A stretch of 15,109 nucleotides of DNA, from assembly GCA_030039655.1 (NCBI GenBank), contig JASHVC010000036.1, positions 1 through 15,109 of the forward strand, in the 5' to 3' direction. The translations under genes were made by a program, and so were the position numbers. Below, in pieces: positions 13,848-15,109 of the stretch. The notes beneath the pieces are model-generated. The model had not been told where the DNA came from. It saw only the letters and a list, made by a program, of their open reading frames with translations, and ran no database searches. The stretch's first letter is position 1, and each line of letters opens with the position of its first letter. This stretch comes from Xanthobacteraceae bacterium. GTDB lineage: Bacteria; Pseudomonadota; Alphaproteobacteria; Rhizobiales; Xanthobacteraceae.

Positions 13848-14711
13848 ATGTCGTTGTTGAGTAGTATGCCTTTCCCGATTCAATTCTTCGTCGCGTTCCT
13901 GGTCGTGCTTGGTCTGATCGCAGGGACGGCGTGGGTAGTGAGGCGGTTCGGCGGTGGCCGGACTGACGGGGCAGCGCGCGGACGGCAGCCACGACTGGCA
14001 GTGGTCGACCACGCCAGCGTCGATGGCCGCAGGCGCCTCCTGATTATCCGGCGTGACAACGTCGAACATCTGGTGATGGTTGGCGGCCCGACTGATGTGG
14101 TCGTGGAAACCAACATCTTGCGCGGCGCGACCTCAGCGCGTGACGTCGCCATTACACGCATGCCGGCGGGTAGCGATGCCCTGCCTCGCGCCATCCCGTT
14201 GCCGGACACCGCGGGCAATGGATCATGGCCGTTGCAGCCCGAGCCGGCAGCCGGCGGAAGCGTTTCGCGCAGCGCCCGTAGCGAGCCAGAGGAGGCTTGG
14301 TCGCCGTCGCCACGACCCGAACCACCGGCGCGCCCGAACCGTGATACATTAAGCGCGTTGCACGACGAGCTCTCCAGCCGCCCGCTGCCGCGCAGCCGTC
14401 AGCAGCCGAGCCCGCGGCCAGTCTCAACCGAACCGCGCCTGTCGAGTGCTGAGTCGTCAGTGACGGAGCCCGGAGAGGCGGTCGATCAGAGCCTTGCGGA
14501 GATGGCCCATCGGCTCGAGGCGGCTCTACGAAAGCCGACCGCCAAACCAGACACAGCACGCGATGTGCGGCCGCCCAATCCCCTGGACGAACTCGCCACC
14601 ACACTGCCCCGCGCGGCAGAAACACGGCAGCCGACTGCAGGCAAAATGCTGTATGACAGCCTCGAGCAGGAGATGGCGAGCTTGCTGGGCCGCCCGACTG
14701 GCAAGAGCTGA
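13848..14711 (+). CDS. fliO: Flagellar biosynthetic protein FliO
   Basis: 287 aa. FliO assists assembly of the FliPQR export gate of the flagellar type III secretion system in the inner membrane. One transmembrane helix lies at about residues 8-31 (PIQFFVAFLVVLGLIAGTAW). The FliO domain follows at about 45-92 with RLAVVDHASVDGRRRLLIIR, DNVEHLVMVGGPTDVVVE and NI. The remaining two thirds is a low-complexity Pro/Arg/Ser-rich tail with no domain I recognise, ending in a short helical stretch (MLYDSLEQEMASLLG). I chose ATG 13848 because GAGGGGG lies 5 nt upstream; an in-frame ATG at 13821 lacks a box. It lies divergent from cckA behind CtrA-like motifs and stands apart from other flagellar genes in this window. 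Confidence 0.85.
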   Translation: MSLLSSMPFPIQFFVAFLVVLGLIAGTAWVVRRFGGGRTDGAARGRQPRLAVVDHASVDGRRRLLIIRRDNVEHLVMVGGPTDVVVETNILRGATSARDVAITRMPAGSDALPRAIPLPDTAGNGSWPLQPEPAAGGSVSRSARSEPEEAWSPSPRPEPPARPNRDTLSALHDELSSRPLPRSRQQPSPRPVSTEPRLSSAESSVTEPGEAVDQSLAEMAHRLEAALRKPTAKPDTARDVRPPNPLDELATTLPRAAETRQPTAGKMLYDSLEQEMASLLGRPTGKS

Positions 14712-14734
14712 TACAGAACTTGCGCGACCTGTTA

Positions 14735-14763
14735 AGGCCGCATCGCCAAAGCGACGGCGGCCT
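14735..14763. terminator. Bidirectional hairpin terminator between fliO and metE-like gene
   Basis: AGGCCGC (14735-14741) pairs with GCGGCCT (14757-14763), and inside it TCGC pairs with GCGA around loop CAAA. The stem has 11 bp with a small internal loop. CAGGTTTT follows on the + strand, and TTAAC on the - strand. Its place between convergent genes fits termination in both directions. Confidence 0.7.
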
Positions 14764-14770
14764 CAGGTTT

Positions 14771-15109
14771 TCAACCCCAGACCTGGTGCGCCACCTCGAC
14801 AACGCGTTCGAGCTTGCGTCGCTGATCGTCCAGGCTGAGCAAATTACCAACCACGTCGGACGCAAAGCCGCACTGCGGCGATATGGCGAGCTGATCCAAC
14901 GGAAGGAATTTGGACGCCTCGTCGATGCGCCGCTTGAGTGCGTCAGCGGTTTCCAGTTCCGGGCCTTTGGTGCTGATCAGCCCGAGCACGACCACCCTCC
15001 CCTTCGGCACGAAACGCAGCGGCTCGAAGCTGCCGGCGCGCGGCGTGTCGTATTCGAGCAGAAACCGGTCGTGCGGCAGATCGTTGAACAGCCGCTCGGC
15101 GATGGCGTC
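14771..15109 (-). CDS. Cobalamin-independent methionine synthase family protein, C-terminal part
   Basis: The frame is open from the right edge to TGA at 14771-14773, giving 112 visible residues; the 5' part lies outside the window. Motifs are FLLEYDTPRAGSFEPL, KGRVVVLGLISTKGPELET, then LDQLAISPQCGFAS, where the Cys is the expected zinc ligand equivalent to the last Cys of MetE. This fits the short MetE-C-like family (about 340-380 aa) that is common in Rhizobiales, rather than full-length MetE. The likely reaction is a zinc-dependent methyl transfer to homocysteine or another thiol; the true donor is unknown. It ends just beyond the shared hairpin terminator. Confidence 0.85.
   Translation of the reverse strand, partial: DAIAERLFNDLPHDRFLLEYDTPRAGSFEPLRFVPKGRVVVLGLISTKGPELETADALKRRIDEASKFLPLDQLAISPQCGFASDVVGNLLSLDDQRRKLERVVEVAHQVWG

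Overview
The window looks like chromosomal DNA from a high-GC alphaproteobacterium of the order Hyphomicrobiales (Bradyrhizobium / Rhodopseudomonas / Xanthobacteraceae-like). This rests on a full-length CckA hybrid kinase of the Rhizobiales type with a FliO gene beside it, an Omp25/RopB-type outer-membrane barrel, a long alphaproteobacterial ExbB with signal peptide, and CtrA-like TTAA-N7-TTxA motifs. I saw no RNA gene, CRISPR array, insertion sequence or phage gene.

Region 1 (1-6781, all + strand) is a TonB-dependent envelope transport locus. It holds the C-terminal end of a DUF2946-type protein with a CxxC motif, a 796-aa TonB-dependent receptor, an outer-membrane beta-barrel protein, and a 43-aa single-pass membrane protein. 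After these comes a short relic that looks like the last strand of a second TonB receptor. A long AT-rich promoter and leader region follows, then exbB-exbD-tonB, and finally a GlcG/HbpS-type (haem-binding family) cytoplasmic protein. ExbB-ExbD-TonB would energise the receptor. DUF2946 hints at copper or another metal, while the HbpS-like protein and an Irr-like box hint at iron or haem. The substrate cannot be settled from the sequence.

Region 2 (6810-9340) is small-molecule metabolism. A class III CoA transferase on + runs into a convergent - strand pair: a cupin with the metal-ligand pattern of bacterial (R)-hydroxynitrile-lyase-type cupins, and a tyrosine-type glutathione S-transferase starting 3 nt after it.

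Region 3 (9529-10390) holds a tiny predicted lipoprotein (+) and a glycine-rich membrane protein (-). The latter looks like the N-terminal half of a bacterial Tim44-like protein without the Tim44 domain.

Region 4 (10669-15109) is cell-cycle and flagellar. It has cckA (-), a 534-nt divergent intergenic region with three CtrA-like motifs, fliO (+), a strong bidirectional hairpin terminator, and the 3' end of a cobalamin-independent methionine synthase-family gene (-) that runs off the right edge.

The observations most worth following are the paired, mutually complementary hairpins in the exbB leader, the TonB-receptor relic just upstream, the unlisted 43-aa membrane protein, the hydroxynitrile-lyase-like cupin, the Tim44-less protein, and the CtrA-like sites between cckA and fliO.
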